This document shows positions 35,660-46,101 of a stretch of DNA of 64,000 nt, one piece after another. The position numbers and the translations under genes are program-made. The stretch covers positions 5,005,424 to 5,069,423 of the forward strand of contig CAJSYZ010000001.1 in NCBI GenBank assembly GCA_910574455.1, given 5' to 3'. A model generated the notes under the pieces. That model worked only from the letters and a program-made list of their open reading frames with translations, was not told the DNA's origin and made no database searches. Every line of letters starts with the position of its first letter. The first letter of the stretch is position 1. This DNA is from Trichaptum fuscoviolaceum (Eukaryota > Basidiomycota > Agaricomycetes > Hymenochaetales > Trichaptaceae).

Positions 35660-36438
35660 GCCATGGAAGACTCAAGTCCTCGATAACTCGCAAGGCCGCT
35701 CGATGACTAGACATGTCGGATAGACAATATTAGTTTGGTTGCAAAGTATTATTGAGACGAACGCTTGCCTTTTCTTTTAGCTGAAGTCTAAAGATAAGCT
35801 AGAATTATTGTATTCTCTCTATGTTGATTGGTTTTTTAACATAGGTTTTGAAGCTTGTTTAGTGAAGGGGCGAAGGGGCGAAGAGGAAAGAGTCACAACT
35901 GAGAAACTCAACCGCAACGCCGCACGGCGCGTCGCGACGCGTCCTGCTTCACGTTTTCGCGGCGAGAAGACGGAATTTCTCCTCTCACCACAAACACAAC
36001 TACTGAACTCAATGAACTTACCAATTAGCCAGTTACCACAATATTGGCTGGATAGGAGCAGAATACCGACTTTGACGGGTGTTTGAATGTTTTGCAAATC
36101 CATGCCAATGAAGTCAATCGTTTGGGTTCCATCATTTGCGTCGCACACAAGCGTACAAAGATCTGGAGATTAGGCAGGAAGCAAAGGAAAGCATCATGTT
36201 TGTGTACAAGATACATTGCAAGTGTGTATAAAAGTTTCTTGAATTCATCACCTTGATACGGTCTGTCTCTACACCATCTAGGCCAATAGCGTTGCCTTCA
36301 CGCGATTCGAACACCAAGAAATTAGAAAAAAGGAGCGACGGCAAGGAAGAGTCATATATGACGTGAGGTACGAATTCTGCTGGAGTTACGAATGGCGAGA
36401 CAAGGATAATAACATTACTCATTTACAATTCCATTTCA

Positions 36439-37672
36439 TTAGGCCTTCGCCTTGCCAGTCACTTGCCGTTCGACTGCTACAAGTGCGACAGTATCCGGGT
36501 GCTCCCATAACCGTTCGCCATCCTCAGGGCTCGTAGGCGGTAAAGGTCGACGCGGAGCACCACCGTATCCGTACAATTTCTGCAGAAGATACTTCGTCCC
36601 AGCGATGCCTGCCTTGGCGATCGTAAAGTCCGCACGCGCAATGGTGCCCTGGAGTTTCTGTGCCGCCGCAAGTGCCTCTACATTCGCTACGGTAAACGCA
36701 GGCGACGGGCTGGATGATGCGAAAGTGGATGTGGGAGGGACAGCCTGGTGAGTCAACTCGAAGAGATGCGCAATTGCTGCAGGCGCGACGTTCCCGAGAC
36801 CCGTTATAGCGCCGTGGGCTCCTGCAAACGCTGACGGCGTGAGGAAGTCGATGAACCCACCAAGGACAAGGAACGGGAAGTGGGCGTTCTTGCGGGGAAA
36901 CTTCGTGGCGAACTCTGGCGTGGACACGGACGCGCAGATACGCGTGAGCTTCCCGACGTTGCCGCAAGTGAGCTTCACGCCGCACAAGTTCGGGCACGAC
37001 TCCGCGAGGTCGATGATGAGATCGGAGTCAAGATCGATCCCACCGGATGCACCAGGGTCTGTGATATTTCAGCATGCTTGTTCTACATCAGAAGAAGCGT
37101 AGATGGGGGTGGAGGAAGAAGGGAGGGACGTACAGTTGTAAATGATTACCGGTAAGGGACTCTTCTCCGCCACCTCAGTCCAGAAAGCCTTCAACGCTGA
37201 CCGACTGTTCGCCAACACGCCTGCATAGTAACCACTTGCGATGACGATCGCAGCGTCCGCCCCTGCCTCTGCCGCCTGCTTGCACAAGAACACTGTCTCG
37301 CGTGTGCTGCCTGCACCCGTCCCAGCGATTAAGGGTACATCGGTCAAACCAGCCTCATCGAGAGCAGCTCGCGCAGCCTTTATGAGTATGATTCGCTCGT
37401 CATGCGAGATGTGATGTGCTTCGCCCATCGATCCAGCGAGGAGAGGTCCAACGCCTGCGGATGCCACCCGGACGACGTGTGCCTTGAATGCATCAAGGTC
37501 TATCTTGCCTGTAAGCTGCCTTATCTCCTTCGCTGTCCTAGGAGAGCTCACCAAGATCCTCTGTCTCTGGCTGGAAGAATGTCGGTATGGGGGCGAAGAT
37601 GCCTGGCTTCAAGCTTCGTTCATGGTGGACTCCGTTGGTGGTAACTCCGTTGGTTGTACCGTTGACTGTCAT
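36439..37672 (-). CDS. DapA-family class I aldolase (dihydrodipicolinate synthase-like)
   Basis: Three exons (37672-37552, 37508-37134, 37058-36439) join in phase to give 371 residues. Family landmarks: GSMGEAHHISHDER matches the GxxGE motif; VIIYNYPGASGGIDLDS carries the conserved Tyr of the active site; GVKLTCGNVGK carries the Schiff-base Lys; and AITGLGNVAP is the late glycine-rich loop. The family makes or cleaves C-C bonds with pyruvate through a Lys imine. Fungal members include 4-hydroxy-2-oxoglutarate aldolase-like enzymes and the 2-keto-3-deoxy-L-galactonate aldolase of galacturonate breakdown. Fungi make lysine by the aminoadipate route, so a catabolic aldolase is more likely than lysine synthesis. 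The start MTVNGTTNGV was chosen because the region upstream is not conserved-looking. Cytosolic, intact. Confidence 0.88.
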
Positions 37673-40600
37673 CGTGTCCTGGGCTCTCTCGTCGTCGTTA
37701 TCGATGTTGTAGATCGCTGTCGGTACTTGGCGGGGATAGGACAGACAGAGCACCGGGCACGGGACCTCGAGGGGGCGGCATGGAGGTGAGCTTTTTATTG
37801 AGACGGCTGCGAGTGGGGTGAACATCCAGAGAATCCATTACCCTCCGGTCCGACCGACCCGGTAATGCCGTATCCGTCCGGCCCGTATCCTTCGGGCATC
37901 CTCTCCGTGCTTGCTTTGTCAGCACCTCAGCCCGCCTCGCTTCTGCCCCGCATGATCTGCAATAGGCCGCCAACCGACTCGTGCCTATGAGCGATATGCT
38001 CGGCGCACGGAGGTTTATACCCACCCGCACTCGTCAAAATTTTACCCCTGCCCTCGGAAGCGCAAATGAACGCTGAAATGAAGACACGTATAAATTCCAT
38101 CAACTTCGATAAACCGCAGCTCGTCCTGGCTGCCTGATCACAAGTCTCTGACTACGTCTAGCTGGGTCGTTACTTTCGCAACTACTGTTCTTCCGCAACG
38201 GGCTCGTTTGCTCCCAGACGCACCCGCTCCATCTCTGGTACTCTTCGAATTCGAACTTGGCACCAAGAAGCTGCGAAGTCTACGAAGTTGATCATGCTCG
38301 CTTGCATCAACTATACATCCATTCGTTACTATCAACTGCCTACTCTATCTCGGTAGCATCTCCTCGTTCTTGCGCATGCGTCATGATATGCTATTTTTAC
38401 AGAACCGCAATTTCTGAATGGTATACTCACTTGCTACATATGCCTTATCTTTGCAGCTCAATGGAAGTATATCCGCCGACACACAAACTGCAACGTGCCA
38501 CGCTCTGCTGTATTTCGCTGGAATCAAAAGGTCAGCCGCATTCAAATAACCAATTTAATCTATGGACAAATGACCACTGCTTGATAACGTGTACTGGGCG
38601 CACCTACAATGGAGGTTGCCGGAAATATAGACACTGCGGTTCCGCTGAAGAGGTCCGCCGTCCGGCACTGGCCTCAGGCTTTGTCATTGCATACACTTCC
38701 ATCTCCCGGATGTTGCGTTTGCGTTTGAATGTGTCAATGATAAGGCTGACGTCTCGAAGACCACGAAGAGGTTCTATTCCACCTTATCGTTAGGTTACAT
38801 TGATTGACTTGCGGCAACTGTGACTGGAACTCTCATGTTCGACTTCAGTTACCGCGGAGCCAGATTAGTCTCGTCTTATCTCTAGAGTTAGACCTAGACT
38901 TAAGGCGTGGCCACGTGTCTCGAGGCGGCCCGCGTCTCTGTGGCCTTTATGTCCGTGTCTGCCATGTTAAGGTCTCGATGGTGTCTTCAAGGATACGTAA
39001 ATTGATCACTTTGCTTGCCCTGGCGGAACCGCTCCATCGAGCACAGACGAAGGTTTCAGTTACGTACATGTATGTACATAGGACGCTCGTCGGAAGGTAT
39101 GATAACGCCAGCAAACTTCGATCTGCCGCCGGAGAGTTTCAATATGGATGTCTTCTATAAAAGAAGAAGACTATGTTCACGAGACCGGAAAGGCACTGGC
39201 AGGAGCATTGCTAACTCGTGACCTTGGCTGGCTACGGATTCGAATGTTCAACTTGACGGTGCGCTTTCATTTTTCTGTCTCTCTAGGTATCGTCTTGTGC
39301 ATCTGGATATATGAGACAACAACAGGTAAACTTTGAACCTAAGATACCCCTTACTTTGAGTTAAAGTCACTGAATCTTCCAGTGCCCAAGTTATACGCAG
39401 ATGTACTACGCGACGAACCCATGATCAAAACAGAGACTCACTCTCTTCTTTATCTCTCCCGCCAATCAGGCGGATAATGTCGTCCAAACAGCATGACCAT
39501 GCCTCATTACTCGAGACTATCAGCGTCTCTTGCTTCTCGTCTTTCGTTTCATTCCCACCGAATTCTGAGCAACACAAAATGCAACCAGAACGTTCAATCA
39601 GCGACTGGGTATAACTGCGACTCATACAAGGATTACATGTCTTTGCGCAAGGCAAGACTAAGCTTTCTATGTGCCTCGCGCTCCCGTCCTTAACCGGACA
39701 TTGGTAGACAGTGCTCGGTCTTATTCAACTCAAAGCTTCCGCCGTTTTCTATTAACATTGGTGCCGTATAGATCTCGCTCAACGCTACAGCAAGTATGAC
39801 AGAACTCGGAGTCTCTGATCTATAATTATGATGCTCATCTGCATATACATGCCGTAGATAGAACATCAAATTACACAAGGCTAGCCCGTCTCGGTCAAAA
39901 CTCGTGGAAACGAGAAACATAGGCCAGCAGAGGATTGCTTAGTCAGATATAAGGATTCATACGAGGGGGAGGAATGGATTTACTTAGACATCATTCTCAC
40001 AGGTTTGGTTCTGTATGCGTCATGGACTGGGAAATCGGTAGAGGATGGACGTCGGGTGAAGTGTGCAAAGTACGTCAGGCTTGGACGTTGAACATTCTGA
40101 CGGTCTTGTCTACGGGGACAAAATACGCTTCATCGGCGAATTTTCAGGAAGAGATCTTCGGCATCAGTTCAACATGATACGTTCTAAAAATTCCATAGTC
40201 CCTAACCCATCCGACCTTACAAGACTTAATCTTAAAATGCCAGCAACCGACCAACAGTCTACCGACGTAGCCCGGAATCAAACTAATCTTGACCGTATTA
40301 TCCTAAGAGCCGATGATCAAATCATACGGAAAGAGCTCGTAGGAATCTTGGTGATGGCATTCGGATCGCGAGGTTCATTGTCCAAATCGTTCAAACCCAT
40401 TAAGCTCGCGGGGGATAGCCACCTACCGCAAATTGATGAAATGACGTGTGTAACTGAAAAGAATGTCCCTCGAGCTACCTATGTACTGTATGAAGTACCA
40501 ACTACCATCCGCTACTTTGATTGTTTAGGATGAAGACAGTGTCGCGGCTCTTGAATTCAAAAGGTGGCACATATAACTGCACTCTTGAGACGTAAGGTGG

Positions 40601-40839
40601 ACAAATGCACCGCAACTCATTCGGCTTCAACCATACGGCATGCAGTCAATCTGAGTTCAGGGAAGGACACCTTCACCTCCCAAGAACGGTGAGTCTAACT
40701 TATGAGAAATGGCATCTCTGAATTATTCATCGACCCTTGACTCTGAGAACGTGGAGGTCGGCATCTGTGAAATTTAAGGTTAAATCACCAAACACTGATC
40801 ATCAACCACCGTGACCACCGTGGGACCCACCACGTGCCA
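37673..40839. other. No gene recognised between aldolase and element B
   Basis: About 3.2 kb. The first 200 bp hold the aldolase promoter. Open stretches at 38257-38793, 38804-39160 (+) and 40063-40533 (+) lack ATG starts at their ends, splice patterns or recognisable domains. The last, after an internal ATG near 40174 (MIRSKNSIVPNPSDLTRLNL), is the best remaining candidate for a small unknown protein, but is weak. Element-type words are sparse. Confidence 0.35.
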
Positions 40840-40870
40840 CATCAGGAAAACTACTTTCTGCTGAAACTGA
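40840..40870 (+). repeat. Left terminal repeat of element B
   Basis: It begins CATCAGGAAAACTACTTTCT and continues with an imperfect match to the other termini at 21854-21883 and 57866-57894. It is the most diverged of the three ends, matching best in its first 10-15 bases. The following GACTTAAGTGTTACTTAA segment resembles the CTACTTAACCGGCCTTAAG segment at the element A end. Confidence 0.65.
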
Positions 40871-41448
40871 CTTAAGTGTTACTTAAACGTCCTGAGAGAC
40901 TGAAGTCTTAAATAAGACAAGCTTCACTTATTCATGCATGTCCTCCCATTATTCAGGACAAGTTGGCTGAAATAAGTGCGGGCTGGCTTAAATAAGGAAA
41001 GATGGCTGAATCAGTGCTCTAAGTGTTTCAGGCATTCAGCACCCCAGTGCTCCAGTGTATCATCCTTTAATTACAGCAGTAGACAAGTGTTGTAAGACGA
41101 ATTGCAGTGCTCAAGAGTCTAAGTGCATAAGAACGATCCAAGTATTTCATTGCATCAGAAATATATAAGACAACATTATGTAGCTATCAGTGCCTCAGTG
41201 TTCAAGTACATCGGTCATTTACGCAAGACTAAGCATAGCAGTCGCTATCATGGGATCCGCCACGACATTATCCTGAACCTCTTCCGTGACGGGCAGTGGC
41301 AGGCCACATTTCCCTGCCGTGCCTTCGTTTCCACTGGTACGCCAAAGAACATGCAGAATTGAAGACTGCTCTGCGAGTCGATGGTAATATAATATTGAGC
41401 GCACGGACAGAAACGAAAAGAAGAGGCTCACCAGTGATCGATTTGCCC

Positions 41449-44400
41449 TTAGAAGTCTACGCAGTCCGTAGCCGAATCCCATTTTGAAGCGTCGTCCTCC
41501 TCCTGATCACCATCTCCACCTAAATCCTCGCCCTCGCCCTCGTTCTCGCCCTCGTCCTCGTCCTCGCCCTCGTCCTCGCCCTCAATCTTGTCAACGCCCT
41601 CGCCCTCGTCCTCGTCCTCGCCCTCGTCCTTGTCCTCGCCCTCGTCCTCGCCCTCGCCCTCGCCCTCGCCCTCGCCCTCGCCCTCGCCCTCGCCCTCGCC
41701 CTCGCCCTCGCCCTCGCCCTCGCCCTCGCCCTCAATCTTGTCAACGCCCTCGTCCCTGCTCTCGCTCAGGTCTCGTCACCCTTAGCATTAGCATGCTCGT
41801 CCTCTGCATCACCTTCCACCTCGCCTCTATACTCAGCCCCCTCATGCTCTTCGCCCTTATCGTCGGTTCCGTCTTCCCAATTATCAGCACCTTCGTCATA
41901 CGCTTTCTCGCAGGTCGAATCTGCATCTACAATGTCAAAATACAAGGAAAAGTCCCTGCCAGTGATACCCGATCCAACAAGTTCGGTGTTCTTTCTCGTA
42001 TCGATATCTGTACTGGCATCGTAAGCTAGGAGGCGGGATCGAACCTTTTCCCAGTTTGATTCAGTGAAGAAAGAGGGATTCGACAACAAGTTAACATAGT
42101 CGTCCGTATGAGGCTGCCACAGAGCGCTAGTGAAATACCACTCAGCGCCGCCAAGTTCTTCTTTGATATTTTGCAACCGAGCCACCTGTTTATCAATGGC
42201 AACCTTGACCTATCCATGAGAAGATCAGCGAATAAGGACAATATAAGTGCTGAAAAAAGTAGATACCGCTGTTGCCGCAAGGGCGAGGGCACCGATAGGC
42301 TTTCCTATGGTGTTTCTGTCCAGTATTTTATGCCGACCCATGGCCAAGACAATGTGTACGGACAACACTGAGACCACAAGGTCAGAGCAGAACAGTCCTT
42401 GCTTCTGTACATTTAGAGTCAATGCATGGACACAAAATGCAACAATAAATACTCTTTTACTTACCCTCTCCATACTATACCAGCTTTCCCATAGAAACGG
42501 TTCGGCTTTCTTCTTGTCAACTAGCGTCTGCAACGTCTTCACAATTGCTTCATTTTGCATCGACTTTGATTGTTCGCCGCTGATAAAACTTGCAACTGAT
42601 TGCTCAGCTTTCTCAAAAAGTTTCTTGCGCCAGCTATCAGAGCATCTCTGGGCCGCCTGAAATACGAGGATTGCATCTCAATTTGGTAAAGGTAACTTGA
42701 GAATAAGTAAAAATGACTCAACTAGAGAACAGATATCGGCGAACTGAGTTTCGTAACTGAGTTCCACAGAATCAAACACTTTCCCCCACAGTGAGCTGAT
42801 GAGCTTATTGTCCGGGGTTTGCCATGGTGTGACGGACTTTCCAACTGCGCGAAATAGTGAAGGTAATAGAATATGAGTCCAACCTGCCTGAGTACCGGGA
42901 GGGAGACACTGGTTCGTCGCCCTTTTCCTGCCTGGCACGCGAGATCCTTCCCTTCCTTCATTTCGGTCCTTGTCCTCAAGTCCCACTGATGTCTGCATAT
43001 CAGTAAATCAGCAAAATATGTCATAGAAATGAATTTGATTCGACAAACTGAGCTAGTAGTCCGAGAGACTTTGCGATGACCTTGATAAGCCCCAGTCACT
43101 AACACTTCGGGTCCGGGGGTGCAGGATGCTCTCGTCATTGCAAGCGACGGTGCTCGAGGTGCTAACGACATCTTTCGACCACCAGACTATTAAGAAAAAA
43201 AGGTGAATGCTCGCATTTAGAGTGTATCAATCGACTCTCACTTACTTCATTATCAGCCACCAGCGACTGCCTCTTGCGATTAGAGGTAGCGGATCCAAGC
43301 TCCGGCTGCAGCACGTCAGAAAGCTGTTATCCGTGGCAAGTGAACAACTCGAAAAGAAGCACTTACTGTCGTATCGGCCTCAGGCCGATAAGGAATGTCA
43401 GAGGGTTTCCTCTTCTTACTCCAGTCCTTTCCGCCTGATCAGATACGAACTTAAAATGCCGGTTACCATAGAATTGACACTTACTGTGGCACCGGCCTGT
43501 GTGTCCATGTCAGTCAACAATGACTTCTTGATCTTGACAGCCTTATTAGCCTATTGAGATGGTTTAAAATAAGTAAACATTTAAAAAGAGTGCGGTCTGG
43601 TTACGAGACTAGAAGGAATTCATTGCACATGAAGGTAGAAGAATTACCACATTAACCTGAGAGTCGGTGTCTGGTGGCGACTTCCTCTTTCCGTTCTTTG
43701 TGACTGTGATGTCCTATTCATATGCACACATTAGCGATCAACTTGAAGTGAAGAAGGAAACGAATAGTTGCCACAGGAGAGCACCGGAAGTGAGCCTAGG
43801 GTGCATCGACACTCACACATACCTGTACACGGGGTTCCAAGGCTAGTGATTGCACCTTACAACCATAAATAAGGGGGGAACGAGAGAAGTTGAAATAAGA
43901 TAGACTTACCGGTGTGCTAAGCTGCGAATTAGCAGTTCTCTTGTTTGCATCCTATCAAAATACCAATTCAGTAAGCAATGAAGGAAGGATGTACCATGAA
44001 GATCACTGTCTGGTACTCACCTGTCCACCTGGTTTTATCTTGTGGTTCTTATCCTCGAGTACGGGAAGGGATTACTACTCAGTAGATTGAAAAATGTAGA
44101 ATGATATGACGTCGCTTACCGTTGAAACCTGCGACCCGGAAAGAGTGTCACGCAATAACGTCCTTTTCTTCGAGTTGAGGTTGCTGCTACCTCCATCCTG
44201 TTCATGACACGGCAGTTGGCAGATAAATAATAACGAAGGAATATGAACAAACGGTCATGGAGTAACTGACATGAATCAAACAGTAATCAGTCGGACTCAC
44301 ACAAGCTTGAGCCGGCCTTGTTAGCCTCATCGGATCGATTCCGCCCTATAAACAAGTCGTTCAGACTGCATCTGCCATTCTAATGCTCCGTCAACTCACA

Positions 44401-45829
44401 ACATTTGATTCCGAATAGACAAGATGTGCCTTCTGTTGCACGCTGATTGTGCTATTTTTTACATCATGATAGCTTGTAAGGGTTATTGTTTCTCCTTCAT
44501 CCTCCCAGGGACTTAAGTTTTCATCATCTGGCAATCGGACGGTGTGTCTGGTGCAGCTTTGCGTCAGCAAGGCTCATAATACAGTGGTAGCAAAGACAAG
44601 AGCGTCAATGTTGCAGGTGAAGGACTTCCAACTTGAAGTTGGGTCTCGGCCCGGGAGCGTCACGGTAGTAGCCTGAGTAGGTAGTCGGGATGATGATGAT
44701 CATATGAGTTTAATAATTGAGTCTAAATCAAGCTTCGCACTCACCATTACATCGACTTGACAGTACCAAATACTGATTCAGACGCAATGCAAGATTCAAA
44801 CCTCAAACTCACAAATTGATCCTTTCTGAGTCTATCCCTGCCACTGGCACCTCAAGACCTCCACCCTCTTCACCGATGAAAGTGGAATCATCTGTGTTGC
44901 GAAGCGCCCTGACAGGGCGTTTTGTCTTGTCGTTCCGCCTTGACGTAGCGGGCGAGTCTATTATGTCCGTTTCTTCACCAGAAAGATACTCGTTCGGTCC
45001 TGCAGGAGCGTGAAAGAATGCGTCGCTGGGAGTGGCGGCAGACCTGGATATCTTTGCGGTCTGCACACGTGTGCGAAATGGAAGTTCACCTTTGGAATCT
45101 TCTTTCCTAGCCTTTTTTGCAGGCTTCCTGTTTGGCTCATCCATACTCGCTGCTTCGCATTAAGGTGAGTCACAGTGTTCAACCTCCAAGCTTTGAGATG
45201 ATCTGAAAATGTATAGGCAATGTTACTCACGAATATCCAAGTCTTCGTTGTGTCCATCTTCACAACCCGATACGTCTTTAACATCGTTCTTCGAGCCTGT
45301 TAATGCCAGTTCAAATCTGTGTCATCATTGATCTAAAGTTGAAGACTTACAGCTAGCTTCGCCTTTCGGCTTTCTACGTCCACGTTTTCCAGTGAGTTTA
45401 GGCACTGTTGAACCCATCTGGGTGCGTGTCTCAAGAGCCTTCGACAAGTTGTTTTCAAGCTCTACGGTCCTCTAGCATCGCTGCTTCTTGGTTCTCTGCT
45501 GCAGTCACCTTCTTGCGAACCTTGTCAGCTGCCTCTTGTTCTTTTGCTGCCCGTTTTTGCTCCGCAGCGAGTTTTTTCCTCTCTTTCGCAACCGCGACTT
45601 GCTGGGCCGCAGCTCTGCGGAAAGCTGCCCGCTCTTCCTTCTGCTTTTCCTTCTCTTCCTTCTCCTTCAATGCCTCATCCCGCCTTTCTGCCTGCCGTAC
45701 TCTCCTTTTCTCTTTTTCTTCCTTCTCCCGCAATATCTCCTCCTGTGTTCGTCTTGTTCTGAGTTGGTCAACGACTGCTCCGGGGTGCTTTTCCCTGTTC
45801 TTAGCCCTTGTCTGTCTTTGAGTTGACAT
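41449..45829 (-). CDS. Gene D of element B: charged coiled-coil protein with mini-exon chain, frameshifted
   Basis: It starts MSTQRQTRAKNREKHPGA at 45829 and continues as a Lys/Glu/Arg coiled coil. An extra G near 45470 breaks the frame at MLEDRRA, where element A reads on. Later exons parallel element A: LPFRTRVQTAKISRSA (45100-44809), NLSPWEDEGETITLTS (44540-44420), a chain of phase-0 mini-exons (44350-43200, several of exactly 66 nt such as 43713-43648 and 43550-43485), LPPGTQAGWTHILLPSLFRA (42990-42730), PIGALALAATAVS, and LGGAEWYFTSALWQ. A second break near 41765 precedes the acidic C-terminal array, and the protein ends KWDSATDCVDF. Function is unknown; see the element A copy for comparison. 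Identity between the copies is high in the large exons, unlike genes B and C. Confidence 0.75.
41521..41760. repeat. CTCGCC/CTCGTC hexanucleotide array in the gene D C-terminus
   Basis: About 240 bp of CTCGCC units with CTCGTC and CTTGTC variants and two CTCAATCTTGTCAACGCC interruptions (about 41580 and 41730) that are themselves repeated. On the coding strand it reads Gly-Glu/Asp-Glu. The corresponding part of element A (20930-21290) is also acidic but not a perfect array, so the array expanded in this copy. Confidence 0.9.
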
Positions 45830-46101
45830 TTTGTGCAGTGTTTTGAGACTTGTATGATGATAAGATGTGTCGAAGGTGCAAGTTCAAGATCAGGGAGGCG
45901 GGGGCGTCTATCTTAGACAAGTTGAAAATTTACGCCCACTACTACCGTGACTACTCTATGACTAATTTTAACTCAGGTTCAAGTTCACTGGCACTCCGAG
46001 TCCGAGTCACTGCCAGTGCTAGCAGCCTGCCAGTGCCAGTGAGGCTCAGCTGTGAGTCCCAATTGTCGACGTGTACTACTACTGAGGTTACATTCAAGTT
46101 G
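45830..46101. promoter_or_regulatory. Divergent promoter region of gene D and transposase, element B
   Basis: 272 bp between the divergent starts. It contains GTTCAAG words at 45880 and 45980, a CACTGGCACTCCGAGTCCGAG cluster at 45988-46010, CTGCCAGTGCC words at 46012-46040 and ATTCAAGTTGATG just before the transposase ATG. The word types match those between the same two genes in element A (16355-16945), although the sequence is not collinear. Confidence 0.5.

Larger units (their letters stand above)
31230..36700. repeat. Tandem segmental duplication, two units of about 2.7 kb
   Basis: Unit 1 (about 31230-33937) and unit 2 (about 33985-36700) are collinear: 3' flank of an F-box gene, F-box gene (-), a spacer with a shared segment (TTCAATGAACTT at about 33209 and CTCAATGAACTTACC at about 36009), then the 3' end of a DapA-family aldolase gene. 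In unit 2 the aldolase gene is complete. In unit 1 only its last 235 bp or so are present. The downstream flanks also match (31290-31370 with 34030-34110). Divergence is moderate, so the event is not very recent. Confidence 0.8.

Noticed and set aside
38257..39160. Two adjacent + strand frames downstream of the aldolase
   Set aside because: They begin at non-ATG codons, are Cys/Arg/His-rich with no domain, and look like chance open frames.
40063..40533. A 156-codon + strand frame as a gene
   Set aside because: It has no ATG at its start, no recognisable domain and no splice context; kept only as a weak note in the spacer entry.
41484..42029. A 181-codon + strand frame of Pro-Arg repeats
   Set aside because: It is the antisense of the acidic array at the end of gene D; the - strand frame ends in a sequence shared with element A (WDSATD-DF).
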